From Lutraria lutraria (Eukaryota > Mollusca > Bivalvia > Venerida > Mactridae), in NCBI GenBank assembly GCA_964023205.1, contig OZ026842.1:10013407-10077406 (forward strand): a stretch of 64,000 bases of DNA, written 5' to 3'. A model generated the notes under the pieces. The model had not been told where the DNA came from and did no database searches. It worked only from the letters and a program-made list of their open reading frames with translations. Below, piece by piece: positions 35,022-47,349 of this stretch (position 1 is the stretch's first letter; each line of letters opens with the position of its first letter). A program made the position numbers and the translations under genes.

Positions 35022-36839
35022 TTATATGTTCTTCGGTAATTGTTGTTTTATATGTTTTACCGAGTCAATACCTCTGATCATGTCTGCGGCCTTTTCAGCA
35101 ATCATGATGACAGGGGCATTCGTATTTCCCGATGTCACTTTGGGTAGCACAGATGCGTCAACAACTCTTAGTCCATTTATACCTTTTACTCTAAGTTGAG
35201 GATCAACAACGGAAGAAGGGTCTTTTGTGGATCCCATTTTACATGTGCAAGAATGATGATACACAGTAAGTGCAATATGGCGGACAATACATTCCCAGTA
35301 TGCATCCGACCGGAACTCGTAATGTAAACAAAATGAAAGTTTCATAGCTCTAGTGTCAGCACCTATCGCTTTCATTGTTGGAGTTTCGAGGAATTTCTCC
35401 CATATTCTTATACCGCCGATGTAAGCATCAACGTCTTCTTTCAACGTTAGATACTGCGGATCTATTATGGGATAATCAAACGGATCCTGGCTCCGCAGGC
35501 GAATGGTTCCCGTACTCTTTGGATGCGTTACGCTGACAACAAAATTGAATCCTTCAACGTTCCCGTCTTTGGCCAAATATTCCTTTGCGATCTCATCTTT
35601 GAAATTAAAATAATTGCCATCGACAAACTTGCTGTATAATAATGCCTGAATATCGACATAGGTTTTACCACGTTTTGACTCATCTAAATAGAAAAATGCA
35701 GAGCCATCAGATCCTGCTATCGAACGAGGTCCTGTACCGAATAATTTATACTGAAACTGAGTCCAAAAACTGTCCTGAAGGTCTTTTGAGAGACTTATAG
35801 ATTTATTGATTTTACTTAACATGAAAACTGATTGATGGTCTTGTAAATTATTCCCCACTGGTAAATCTTCTACTACAGGAATATTCAAGCTTTCAAGATG
35901 TTGTTTGGGACCAATTCCAGAAAGCATTAACAACTGTGGGGAATTGATAGCACTCGCAGATAAAATAACTTCCTTGCGCGCTTTTACATATGATTTCCTC
36001 CCGTTTCTGACATAAAATATACCTACAGCCTTTTTATTATTGAAATCAATTTTGGTAACAAAGCTATTTATTGCTATGTCTAAATTCTGTCTTTTACCAA
36101 CTCGACCAAGAAATGCCAAACCGGTGGCATCACGAACTCCATGTCTTACATTTAATTGTATTATATTAAAACCTTCTTGGTCTGCGCCATTATAATCCGT
36201 GATTTTGTAACCAAGCTCTTCTCCAGCTTTCATATATAAATCAGATAATTATGTTACACGACCACCTGACACAGCCAATAATCCTCCAGACCTATGATAT
36301 TGAGAGACTTTCAATTCATCAATTTGTATATCTTCAGATTTTAAAAAGTACGGAAGGACATCCTTATATGCCCAACCACTGCATCCGTTAGCGGCCCATT
36401 CATCGAAGTCATATCTACTTCCACGTGTATATTGCATTGCATTAAACACACTACTTCCACCAAGAACGCGTCCACGAGGCCAGAAACTTCGCCCCTCTTT
36501 TAAACCCTGGTTCGAAACTTTTTGCGGTTCCGTGTAGTATTCCCAATCATGTCGTGTATTTTCAAGATCTAGCCAATGAATTGGAACATGAAATTCTGGA
36601 TTCTCGTCATAAAATCCTCCAGCTTCCAGTAGAAGAACTTTATTCTCCGTGTCTTCAGATAATCTAGACGCCATGACGGAACCTGCCGAACCACCACCGA
36701 CAATGATATAGTCGTATTCGTCTTTAACGGACTCAGACAGTATTTCTCTATGTCCATAGAAAGTTTCTTCTCTTCCAAGAAATACGTACAACCCAATAGC
36801 AAGAAGCACAGCGAGCACCGCTGGTGTATAAATCGCCAT
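35022..36839 (-). pseudogene. GMC oxidoreductase, copy 1, with an in-frame nonsense codon
   Basis: Same start (MAIYTPAVLAVLLAIG), same stop position and same 1818-nt length as the intact copy at 41356-43173. It has all family blocks: N-terminal hydrophobic segment, FAD-binding GGGSAG, RGRVLGGSSVFNAMQY, the [12 protein letters not shown] signature, [10 protein letters not shown] and TSGNTNAP. One codon differs decisively: the plus-strand TTA at 36249-36251 reads TAA where the other copy has GAA (Glu197). No indel accompanies it; frame and length are otherwise preserved. The truncated product would lose most of the substrate domain and the catalytic His/Asn. It could be a young pseudogene, a segregating null allele or a sequencing error. 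An intron in the 5' leader ends at TTTCAG before 36845. Confidence 0.8.
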
Positions 36840-37108
36840 TTTATGCTGAAACAATACAAATATTGTATCCCGCTGTTGTATGTACAAGCATACAGAAGTT
36901 ATATCTTACGAAATCCCGAGCATTGGAAGTGATAAAAATTTGTACATGTGTATTAACTTCGTTCCTGTAAAACAAAATAACATTCCATTCAGATGAAAGT
37001 TCCACTTTTTCAATCATTTATTAATCCCTTACTCGATTATGAAGTGTTTATCGGCACGTTTTGAAAACAACATTAATCTAAATATAACTGAACATAATGC
37101 AATTTTAC

Positions 37109-37205
37109 CTCTACGTCGACTTGTTTCTAGTTGTTAGCAATGAGCGTTGTAATTTATCTGCAAGATTTCACACGCTCATTTTTTGTCATATGATAGTGCA
37201 TGAGT
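37109..37205 (-). promoter_or_regulatory. Leader exon and promoter-proximal region of GMC copy 1
   Basis: On the minus strand a leader exon ends ACGTAGAG, then GTAAA (donor at 37108-37107). The same layout occurs at 43503 in copy 2. Similarity continues upstream (CTCATTTTTTGTCA against CTCATATTTTGTCA), so the duplication included the promoter-proximal region. The exact transcription start is not visible. Confidence 0.45.
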
Positions 37206-40200
37206 TCACGCAGATGCATACGTAACTATTAACAGATTTTTGATTTATATTCTAATCCTGTTCTATTTCTGTTGAAAACAGGTCCACTTAAACAGAACAA
37301 ATGATGCGTATGACCATTTTAAATACTAGCAAGGGCATAGCCAGCGACACTCACGAGCGTAAGATCTACATTTTTGTATTTGAAAGGCGAGAAGTAAGGC
37401 CAAAATATGGCATCGAAATCGAAAGATAAGAGGTTAGACCCCCAGCAACTGGAGGTGTTAAATCCCGACGCACCCTCACCCCTTATATGCGTAACATTCG
37501 TTCAAATATGGTGCCACCCCTGATTAATAACAGAATATATAAATACTGTACAACAATTACCTGAAAATATTCACAAATGAACATACACTACATGTACATG
37601 TATATAGATTGTCTACATCTTGACTTTGTTTCTTGTGCAGTTCATAAAATCCAGTCAGAGAACAACACACATATTTCCTATTTGTTGGCTTAGAAGAGCA
37701 AGTATGAGGTATACTCACTTAGTGTAATGTTTTTGTCGTGTACCGTATGATCTTCTAAATACCTATTCCAAATCCGAAATCAACGGGTAATGAATGCATA
37801 ATTGCCTGAGACTGATTTGATAATTTCATATAAAATCTCAAATAATTTCGCAAGTACATTATACATGTACACGTACTTTGTTCTATGATTTTCCTGCTGG
37901 CAAATGGACTATAGAATTTTCCAGTGTGGAACCTATACTGAGTATCAATGAATGTTCCTTTTTACTGCACGTTACTTTCTGTTGGTATAAGCTGTCTGAA
38001 TTGTTTGATGGCTGTGATCTAGCGTTGGTGGTGAGAACCATTTGTATGGTTTGTGTTGTTGACATGGTTTAGTTGTATTGAACATTACCGTTTATTCCCC
38101 ATCGGTGCGTGTGGTATAAAATAATCACAATAAAAACACATCGTATATTTTCAGTTACCTCTTTTAGGCTGTATTGTCTTTATATTGTTTTACGTGCATT
38201 CATACAAACTTACATACTGCCTTTAATGATTGTTGATGAACATCAGCTTCCAATGATCACATTTCTTGATTTCATTGAAAATTATTATTTCACTGACGAC
38301 TGTGTGTTTATTATGAACTAGATCTGGACCAGAAATTGACACGTGGTGTCTTCGAAGGGTATTCTATATGAGCCCTCCAAGATTTGTATAGATATACTGG
38401 ATAGGATGTGATTCAGCTTAATTATAAATTCAATGACTTTTTTATTCTCGTGTAAATGTTCATACAGTTATACATATTTTATTACTTACATTGAATGCGT
38501 ACACACGAAGAAGCATTAAGATGTTTCACGGTATGATGCGTTTCGTAATTCAAAGTTAAACAGTTTTGTTTATATAAATATTTCGTGTCAAACCTACAAA
38601 CTGTGGTTTTTTGTCTGTCTCACTGAGAGCAAATCTAATTAAGCATGGTAATTGACATGTAGCATATGTAATATACAGTTTATAATTATAAAACGATATG
38701 TACGAAACAACCGGCTATGCAAATTGCATATTTGATTTTCAGTTTACGTTGTTATTGTGTGCATGTACATAACAAATGTATTTCTGTTATCTAGCATCCG
38801 TATCTCTACATAGCATGGTAGCTATCACATGGTATTAAGCGCGCATCATTGTGCATCAAACTTCAAAAGGAGAGGGGACAACTAGAATGAACTGTAATAT
38901 CTGTCACAGTGTTCTAGTAATCAAACTAAATTATGTCAAAAAATATTATTTACCATATTAAATATAGGACGTATACATTGAAAGGTTCTCGGTCGTTAGC
39001 ACTCAATGATTTAACTTTAACTTGTCTACGACATGGTTTGGTGTCATTGAAGAGTTCAGTGCAACGTTTGATCATATCACCGAAGAAGAACAATTATTAC
39101 TATTTGCTATATTTTATATACATGTAGCACTCTTTCAATCCATGTAATATGTTCAAGGGTGTTGAACAGTAATTACTGTTGTTTATGTCATAAAAGGTTA
39201 TACTGAACAACAATGAAAAATAAGAAATACCAAATATAATGTAAGAATATTAAAATACATGAGAGAAAGCTGAAAAATGGAATAAATAAAGTATCGCTTA
39301 CGATCAATCTTACAAAAAAATAAAGTATTTATTGTGGATGAGACGCAGAAATATAGTGACTTGTTATTTATAACGGCATGCACTCGATGCCCAAACCTGT
39401 CCCCAAATGGAGAGTATGGCTCAATCTGGCCTGGCCAGACCTTGTACATTGTCCAAGGACTTTGTCCTGTTGAAACATCATATAATTCCATGATGAACTG
39501 GCATGCGGAACATTTCTGTAACTTGGCCGGTCTTATCGGCAAAGTTGTCTCCCTTGAAAACATCTTATCGATCACCCCGATAACGTTTATCTATAAACTG
39601 ATTTACTATAGATTTATATAGGAGCTGTATAGTTTAACACTAATAACTTGTTTATAACATTAAATGAGAAAATTTTATAACCTCGTGAAGTAATCTTCAT
39701 TCTCTGCACTTTATTTCAATATATTTTTTATTAATGTGGTATGTGAACTTATTGCTTCCATTTTCGTTTGATGTTGGTGACTATCGTTCGTTCATAATTC
39801 TATATGAAAACTGTCAAAATACTCTTAAACCTCGTTTTTGACAGGCCATAAAGTTGTTTTTTACTAAAATGACAGTTTTTTATAACCTCGTGACAAAAAG
39901 AAACAAACCACGGGTTCAAATATTCCATCTATGTATAATCAAGGCATCCGTATGCCTTTATTAACTTTCAATAATGGGTTCTGGTTCTGGAATATATAGG
40001 ACATATGATGATAAAATGCTACTTATCCCCAATATCACATGTATTACAAATTTGACAAAATCTTTCGTCTCGAAGAATGTTATTTTTAGAGTATCTACCA
40101 ATATGGATTCTTAACGAACGAGCTGATATTCGAAATGAATGATAAATCTTAAGTTATAAGGTAAATAATATAAGTACTATTGATATTGAACAATAAGTTT

Positions 40201-41355
40201 ACATTGATTATATAACATTGGTACATTGCTTGATTCCTTAGAACTAAACCGATCCTGTAAAAATATCAATAGCACGTAACATAAAGATTAATTCAAGGAA
40301 AAGGAATTTTCCTACACTTAAAGAAAACCATGCATGTCTAACATTTGTTTCAAACAGTATATCCAGTAAAGAGCACATCTGCTAAAATCACAAATAGATT
40401 AAAATGTGCTTGAGTAAATACGAAGTCTGATCATGCCTCATTATGACCAAGATAATAACCATGACGATCTATGGTTTGGCAAACATACAAACAACTTGCG
40501 ATAAACATGTAATATATTAAAATTCCCCTAAAAACTGAACCTTGATTTTGATAGGCATACATACAACATACAACCTTTAATTAGGTTTGGCATACATACA
40601 AACAACTTGCGATATACATGTAATATATTAAAATTAACCTAAAAACTGAACCTTGATTTTGATAGACATACATACAACCTTTAATTAGGTTTGGCATACA
40701 TACAAACAACTTGCGATATACATGTAATATATTAAAATTAACCTAAAAACTGAACCTTGATTTTGATAGACATACATACAACATACAACCTTTACTTAGG
40801 TTTGGCATACATACAAACAACTTGCGATATACATGTAATATATTAAAATTAACCTAAAAACTGAACCTTGATTTTGATAGACATACATACAACCTTTAAT
40901 TAGGTTTGGCATACATACAAACAACTTGCGATATACATGTAATATATTAAAATTAACCTAAAAACTGAACCTTGATTTTGATAGACATACATACAACATA
41001 CAACCTTTAATTAGGTTTGGCATACATACAAACAACTTGCGATATACATGTAATATATTAAAATTAACCTAAAAACTGAACCTTGCTTTTGATAGGTTAT
41101 CTTGACATGTCCTGACACATATTGATATAAAATATCAAGTATTTTAAGTTCAAATAAGGATAAATGTAGGGAAAAGGTCAAGCTTCATTGTTAAGTGTAC
41201 GGAGTAAAATGATAAACACTGGTATTTAAGAATAAAAAAGTTTCGTATTCTGCCATCGTACAAATATACGTGCTGATGTTCTATGACTGAGTCACTACAA
41301 TATTAACATGTTCAGGTTATACTAATATTTCGTAATCAGAACTACATGTATATCA
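37206..41355. other. Spacer between the two GMC copies
   Basis: 4.1 kb, mostly AT-rich. It holds a GC-richer island at 39330-39580 with overlapping open frames on both strands but no family features, and the alternating tandem repeat at 40474-41095. No gene recognised. Confidence 0.55.
40474..41095. repeat. Six-unit tandem repeat with alternating 111/104-bp spacing
   Basis: The block ACAACTTGCG starts at 40491, 40602, 40706, 40817, 40921 and 41032: steps of 111, 104, 111, 104 and 111 bp. The difference is one extra ACATACA in every other unit. The array was thus amplified as a 215-bp dimer. Units also share GTAATATATTAAAATTAACC and GAACCTTGATTTTGATAG. Confidence 0.92.
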
Positions 41356-43173
41356 TTATATATCTTTAGGTAGATGCTGCCTTATATGTTTTACTGAGTC
41401 AATACCTCTGATCATGTCAGCGGCCTTTTCAGCAATCATAATTACAGGGGCATTCGTATTTCCTGATGTCACCTGTGGAAGCACAGATGCGTCAACAACT
41501 CTTAAGCCCTTTATACCTTTAACTCTAAGTTGAGGATCGACGACGGAAGACGGGTCTTTTGTGGATCCCATTTTACATGTGCAGGAATGATGATACACAG
41601 TAACGGCAAGATGGCGGACAACACATTCCCAGTATGCATCAGACCGGAACTCGTGCTGTGAACAAAATGAAAGTTTCATAGAGCTGGTGTCAGCACCTAT
41701 CGCTTTCATCGTTGGAGTCTCGAGGAATTTCTCCCATATTCTTATTGCGCCAATGTAAGCATCAACGTCTTCCTTTAACGTTAGATATTGCGGATCTAAT
41801 AGTGGGTAGTCAAACGGATCCTGGCTTCGCAAGCGGATGGTTCCCGTACTCTTTGGATGCGTAACGCTGACAATAAAATTGAATCCTTCAACGTTCCCGT
41901 CTTTGGCCAAGTATTCCTTTGCGATCTCATCTTTGAAATTGAAATAATTGCCATCGACAAACTTGCTAAATAATATTGCCTGAATATCGACATAGGTTTT
42001 ACCACGTTTTGACTCATCTAAATAGAAAAATCCAGAGCCATCAGATCCAGCAATCGAACGGGGTCCCGAACCGAATAATTTGTACTGAAACTGAGTCCAA
42101 AAACTGTCCATAAGGTCTTTTGACAGACTAATAGATTTATTGATTTCACTGAACATGAAAACCATTTGATGATCTTGTAAATTATTCCCCACTGGTAAAT
42201 CTTCTACCACAGGAATGTTCAAGCTTTCAAGATGTTGTTTGGGACCAATTCCAGAAAGCATTAACAACTGTGGGGAATTGATAGCACCCGCAGATAAAAT
42301 AACTTCCTTGTGCGCTTTTACGTAGGATTTCCTTCCATTTCTGATATAAAAGACACCTACAGCCTTTTCATCCTTAAAATCAATTTTGGTAACAAAACTA
42401 TTGATAACTATGTCCAAATTCTGTCTTTTACCAATGCGACCTAGAAATGCCAGTCCGGTGGCATCACGAACTCCATTTCTTACAGTTAGCTGGATTCTGT
42501 TGAAGCCTTCTTGGTCTGCGCCATTATAATCCGTGATTTTGTAACCAAGCTCTTCCCCCGCTTTCATATATAAATCAGATAATTCTGTTACACGACCACC
42601 TGACACAGCCAATAATCCTCCAGACATGTGATATTGAGAGGCTTTCAATTCATCAATTTGTATATCTTCAGATTTTAGAAAGTACGGAAGGACTTCCTTG
42701 TATGCCCAACCATCGCACCCATTAGCTGCCCACTCATCATACTCATATCTACTTCCACGTGTATATTGCATTGCATTAAACACACTACTTCCTCCAAGAA
42801 CTCGTCCACGAGGCCAAAAACCTCGCTCCTCTTTTAACCCCAGATTCGAAACTTTTTGCGGTTCTGTGTAGTATTCCCAATCATGTTGTGTATTTTCAAG
42901 ATCTAGCCAATGAATTGGAACATGAAATTCTGGATTCTCGTCATAGAATCCTCCAGCTTCCAGTAGAAGAACTTTATTCTCCGTGTCTTCAGATAATCTA
43001 GACGCCATGACGGAACCTGCCGAACCACCACCGACAATGATATAGTCGTATTCGTCTTCAACGGACTCAGACAGTATTTCTCTATGTCCATAGAAGGTTT
43101 CTTCTCTTCCAAGAAATACGTACAACCCAATAGCAAGAAGCACAGCGAGCACCGCTGGTGTATAAATCGCCAT
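41356..43173 (-). CDS. GMC family FAD oxidoreductase (choline/glucose dehydrogenase-like), 605 aa
   Basis: A single uninterrupted coding exon. The start MAIYTPAVLAVLLAIGLYVF is chosen because it is conserved in both copies and lies 6 nt after a splice acceptor (TTTATTTCAG before 43179). Residues 5-22 are a hydrophobic signal anchor. GGGSAG at 48-53 is the FAD (ADP) binding loop, PRGRVLGGSSVFNAMQYTRG at 121-140 is GMC signature 1, and the [17 protein letters not shown] region at 294-311 is signature 2. [11 protein letters not shown] at 526-536 carries the catalytic His, and TSGNTNAP near 569-576 the paired Asn. Length fits the family. The family oxidises alcohols (choline, glucose, related) with FAD; the substrate here cannot be read from sequence. 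The N-terminal segment suggests secretion or membrane anchoring rather than cytosol. It is the intact member of a tandem pair. Confidence 0.92.
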   Translation of the reverse strand: MAIYTPAVLAVLLAIGLYVFLGREETFYGHREILSESVEDEYDYIIVGGGSAGSVMASRLSEDTENKVLLLEAGGFYDENPEFHVPIHWLDLENTQHDWEYYTEPQKVSNLGLKEERGFWPRGRVLGGSSVFNAMQYTRGSRYEYDEWAANGCDGWAYKEVLPYFLKSEDIQIDELKASQYHMSGGLLAVSGGRVTELSDLYMKAGEELGYKITDYNGADQEGFNRIQLTVRNGVRDATGLAFLGRIGKRQNLDIVINSFVTKIDFKDEKAVGVFYIRNGRKSYVKAHKEVILSAGAINSPQLLMLSGIGPKQHLESLNIPVVEDLPVGNNLQDHQMVFMFSEINKSISLSKDLMDSFWTQFQYKLFGSGPRSIAGSDGSGFFYLDESKRGKTYVDIQAILFSKFVDGNYFNFKDEIAKEYLAKDGNVEGFNFIVSVTHPKSTGTIRLRSQDPFDYPLLDPQYLTLKEDVDAYIGAIRIWEKFLETPTMKAIGADTSSMKLSFCSQHEFRSDAYWECVVRHLAVTVYHHSCTCKMGSTKDPSSVVDPQLRVKGIKGLRVVDASVLPQVTSGNTNAPVIMIAEKAADMIRGIDSVKHIRQHLPKDI

Positions 43174-43502
43174 TTTATGCTGAAATAAAGCAAAATGTTG
43201 TACCCCGTTGATGTACGAGTACATGTACATTTGTATAAAGCAATAATCAAAAGTGCAGTAGTTACATACATACTTACACAGATATATTTATTCTTATGAA
43301 AATCTGAACATTTAAAGGTTAAACTTTGGAAATAAATTAATACTTACTTTGTTGTTTCAAAACGAAATAACATTCATCTGATTAAAACACACCCAATTAT
43401 CAATCCATTCCATATATCAAGCAGTTATAACTTTTTTAAACACTACATGTATTTATAAAAATAAACCTGGATCTAGATTCAACTGAACATAAAAAAATTT
43501 AC

Positions 43503-43610
43503 CTCTACGTTAACCTGTCTCTCCCTGACTTAGCAATTAGAACAACAGTTAAACTTATGATATGAGATACAAACGGCTCATATTTTGTCACAGTTAGTGC
43601 ATTTTTGTGA
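43503..43610 (-). promoter_or_regulatory. Leader exon and promoter-proximal region of GMC copy 2
   Basis: Minus-strand leader exon with donor ACGTAGAG then GTAAA (GT at 43502-43501), joined to the acceptor before 43179. It matches the layout and partly the sequence of 37109-37205. No TATA box seen. Confidence 0.45.
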
Positions 43611-46600
43611 AGATAGTACATATGACCTTGTATCATATCCCGATCGTGCGATATCGGTATATTTCGTAATTAGACCGGTATAATTACCTTTGAAAGTATG
43701 GTACAACCTCCCCATTGCAGTACTCTCTTCAGCAACAAACCTCCTACAACAACAGCATGATTTTCCCACTGCACGATTTTGCTATTAATTATACCTCTAG
43801 AGCAATAACCTCTCAACAACTCCCAAAGGGTGTTGCTTTGGAGACGTTGCACTTTACGTGTGTTTTTGCTACAGAATCATAGTTATATTGCAGTATCATG
43901 ATGCATAATCCTGAGTACATGTTCAGCTTTAAACATATTCTATGGTAGAAAAATATTAATTCAAAAGAAATTGGGAACAAGTGTAGCAATTGTAAGAATA
44001 TTGGCCATTTTCAATAGCCGTCCTGTTTTGTTTACCCTTTAGTGAGAAGGTAAAGTGTCCACCTACAGTGCAAGGGGTCCTGTATTCAAGTCTTAGAACA
44101 CACTGCATGACCTTACCAACGAATGGTCCAATGGTTCGGCTTATCAGCTGCAATACTCTGATTTATAGCTTCCTTAAGGAGAGGCCCTGCAATGATTCCA
44201 TATCACTCACGGAACCGGTTCTTATTTCGTTTCCGTCCTTAATTTACGGTGATTCGTCCTCATCCGAAATCATCACACTATAGCGTTCCCGTTTTTAAAC
44301 AAATATCAAATATGAGATTCCGTTTAATTATGATTAAAATGGAATACACACGATGCTCATCAAATATGTAGGGTGGTATCACTCAAGATTTCTTTGTATA
44401 AAATGGGTAAAAGTGATTTATTATTCGATATTTCGTTACATACTCGTACAGTATGCAGACAAAAATAGATGTGATTTCAATTGACTTATATTGTACGAAG
44501 AATAAACAGGTAATAAACAGGTTATTTTGTAGAAATGTGAAAAAAGAACGACAAGTTTTCAACATTTATTCGAATAGTTACATTAATTTTGTTCTGCACA
44601 TCTTTTTTATTATTACACGTGATTGCAGTGTTCTTCCTGTTAGCAATTGCAGCTGTTGAACATAAGAGAGATGCACTGACTCATTTTTTGCCGTAGTGCT
44701 GCAATTCAACGATGATTGTATTGTAAGCTACGCAAACATGCAGTCTTATTATAACAATCTCAGTGCTAGTATTACCGCATTACTTAAAATGCGAATTCAG
44801 CTCTTCGAGTTCTGTTGACAACAAACCAATTTACAGGGCACAAATGGAAAGCAGCAACATTTTTAATATCAGGATGACAAAAACAATAACCGGAAAACAT
44901 GCATAAACGAATACATAAATATATACGCTGTAGATATTTCTTGTGTAGTAAATAAACATAGAACAGCACATACATACAGACAGACCTGTGAACAAAGACC
45001 ATCATTGGAAAGACATAATGTGGCCTTCATTGACAAGACTTTTAGTGACCTATACTAGGAGGTTATTTGTTCTAAATAATGAATGACATGTTAGACTGCT
45101 TTTGCGTTCATTAGGATTGGGCTGAAAAAAGTTTGTTTGGAGTTTTCAGACCTACCCACGAAAATCCTAGCAAATAATTAGTTTGGGGTATATTTTACTA
45201 TTATTATAATAATATTAGTAAAACATCCCTATCTACCCAGGTCTAAAATTCTTGGTCGGAGAACTCAAAACAAAATTATTCTTAATTTCAGCCTTGGTCC
45301 GGAGTATGAATGTATGTGTCTTTAAATATCAAGTTCCATTCCTTTGAAAGGCTGCACGTACAGTATGTTTAATTAGATATACGAGTCTTAAACGCAATGT
45401 TTCATGAAACGTCCATTTATTTCTTCATTAAATCGTACCGGAACTTTTACTGTGTTTAAGACGAACAAGAGTAATAGAAATCGTGGTTGATAAAAACGTA
45501 TATAAAATAAGTGAGACCGAACAGGCGGAATTGAAATGTGTTTCAAATGAAAACCTTTCACGTTCAGACAAAGACTAGATAATATCTATTCTTAAAATTC
45601 CACCTCTGATTTACCAAACTATATGTACAAAGTTTTAGACAATTTCAAAATATAATATGTTCTATGATTATCTGGTCAATTATAACATCTTTTTTCTGCA
45701 TTGATCGAATAATATTGTTGCACGAAGTTGTAAAATGTGTATCATTGGTTACTTTATTTCATGTTTTACAAGAATCGTGTAATTTTTACGCTTCACATCA
45801 AGTAACGTAGAGTTACTTACAGCGCTTTGATTTTTTCTACTTTGTCTTCAAAGACAAAAATAGAGCCTTGTTAGTTAGTTGATAATATGGTTTATGGTAA
45901 ATAATACATAATGAAGTTTAAGGAATAACTTGAGGCGCGATTATTTCATCAATAAATCCGGGTATTGCCAAAATATTACTAAAATTTATGTAACGGCGGT
46001 CAGGAAATAGTTATTATCACGTCTCTACTTTTATCACGCAACGCACCGGATCATAAGACGGCCATTTTTAAGTTCTGTTTGTTGACAAAAAAGTAAATCA
46101 AAACAAATGTGGAAATGTAGACTTTGATTTGATTTATAGGTATGTCAACTCTGTGAAATGTCACACAAACATTTCTTTTATGTATTTACCAACGTATTAA
46201 CGCTAAGATCCTGACGCAACTTTATTTAGACCTGAGAAAATTATGAACGTGATGTGTTCCTTTACGAACTACGGATGAACTCGCCCTTTGTATTACATAA
46301 AACTGTAGCCTTCAGATTTTAAAAACTTTAATTTTGATTGTTTCTAACACTAAGATCATTGTCTCCGACCCTTTTATAATGAGTATGTGTTAAATTGTGT
46401 GGATTTTTTTATTACTTCGAGAAATCGGACAACCGAAAAGTCGAATTAGTAGGGCTAGTAAATTTCTCATCGAGCTAGTGAACTTCGTATAAATTGTATA
46501 TTCGGGCTAGTGGTAAATTGTTTATATATAAATGGCAGTCTAGTGCTTTAAAAAGAATTGTTCGAACACTGTGTATTCATATTGTAGACTAGTAATAAAT

Positions 46601-46658
46601 AGATCTAGTATTAGTAGGAAATTAGGAATAGTAAACTGTTTTGGACACTTAAAAAAGT
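43611..46658. other. Intergenic DNA
   Basis: AT-rich, 3 kb. A possible retroposon fragment lies at 44040-44290 (GTGCAAGGGGTCCTGTATTC resembles a degenerate B box). Short open frames near 44.0 and 44.9 kb show no family features. Confidence 0.5.
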
Positions 46659-47163
46659 CAAGGACTTATATACATACATGGATTCGCAACTGCTAAAAAT
46701 AGATCAAACGATATCGTTCGGCGATCCCACAATGCATTGCTATATACTCGGCAATGTCCGACAGCTGTATTTGGATGTTTACGAATTTGATTATACTAAT
46801 AAAACTCTGGCAATTGGGCACGGGAAATTGGTAAAGGATGCAACAAATTCCTTAAAGATATTGAGATATATTTATAATCCACAAAGTCTAAGTATAAGCA
46901 TCGAAAAAGGCATCAGTCGAACATTTTAAATTCCAAGATGGCGGACATCTATTATAATCCTTTCGTCTCCGAGATTAAACATTCGGAATACCACGGATAT
47001 TTTCGCTGTTATTATCATTCGGATATCACGGATTTTTTCGTATTTTCGCTTTTGTAAACAATAGCTTGTATTCCCGTTGATTCACGACTTATTATCGCGG
47101 GATTTGATTACTTTAAACTGTTGATACGGAAGTTGCGAATCCATGTATGTATATAAGTCCTTG
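46659..47163. mobile_element. 505-bp MITE with perfect 33-bp terminal inverted repeats
   Basis: The left end (46659-46691, starting CAAGGACTTATATACATAC) and the right end (47131-47163) are exact reverse complements over 33 bp. The direct repeat AAAAAGT flanks both ends, a 7-bp target-site duplication. The CAAGG terminus loosely fits the CARNG start of hAT elements, but hAT duplications are normally 8 bp, so the superfamily is open. The interior has no transposase; the 83-codon frame at 46678 starts inside the TIR and is not a gene. Confidence 0.88.
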
Positions 47164-47204
47164 AAAAAGTTAAACCACAACTATATAGGTGCTGTTGTGT
47201 TAAA

Positions 47205-47340
47205 AAAAATTCCAGGTGTGTGAGCATCTGCAATCAGTCATCTTACAGTGCTAGGGGTCCAGAGTTCAATCCTTGACCTTGGTCTGGACCTTCCTTCTCG
47301 ATTTGCTATATATATGGTATTTCTGAAAGACTGAGCAACT
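47205..47340. repeat. Possible SINE fragment
   Basis: GTGCTAGGGGTCCAGAGTTC followed by AATCCTTGACC resembles a degenerate B box and downstream SINE body. It is related in style to 44040-44120. No tail identified. Confidence 0.3.
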
Positions 47341-47349
47341 TAGACTGTC

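Noticed and set aside
36249..36887. Two separate GMC genes at 35022-36233 and 36249-36887
   Set aside because: They are one reading frame interrupted by a single stop codon; comparison with 41356-43173 shows continuous homology through it.
46678..46929. 83-codon open frame as a gene
   Set aside because: It begins within the terminal inverted repeat of the MITE and has no family features.
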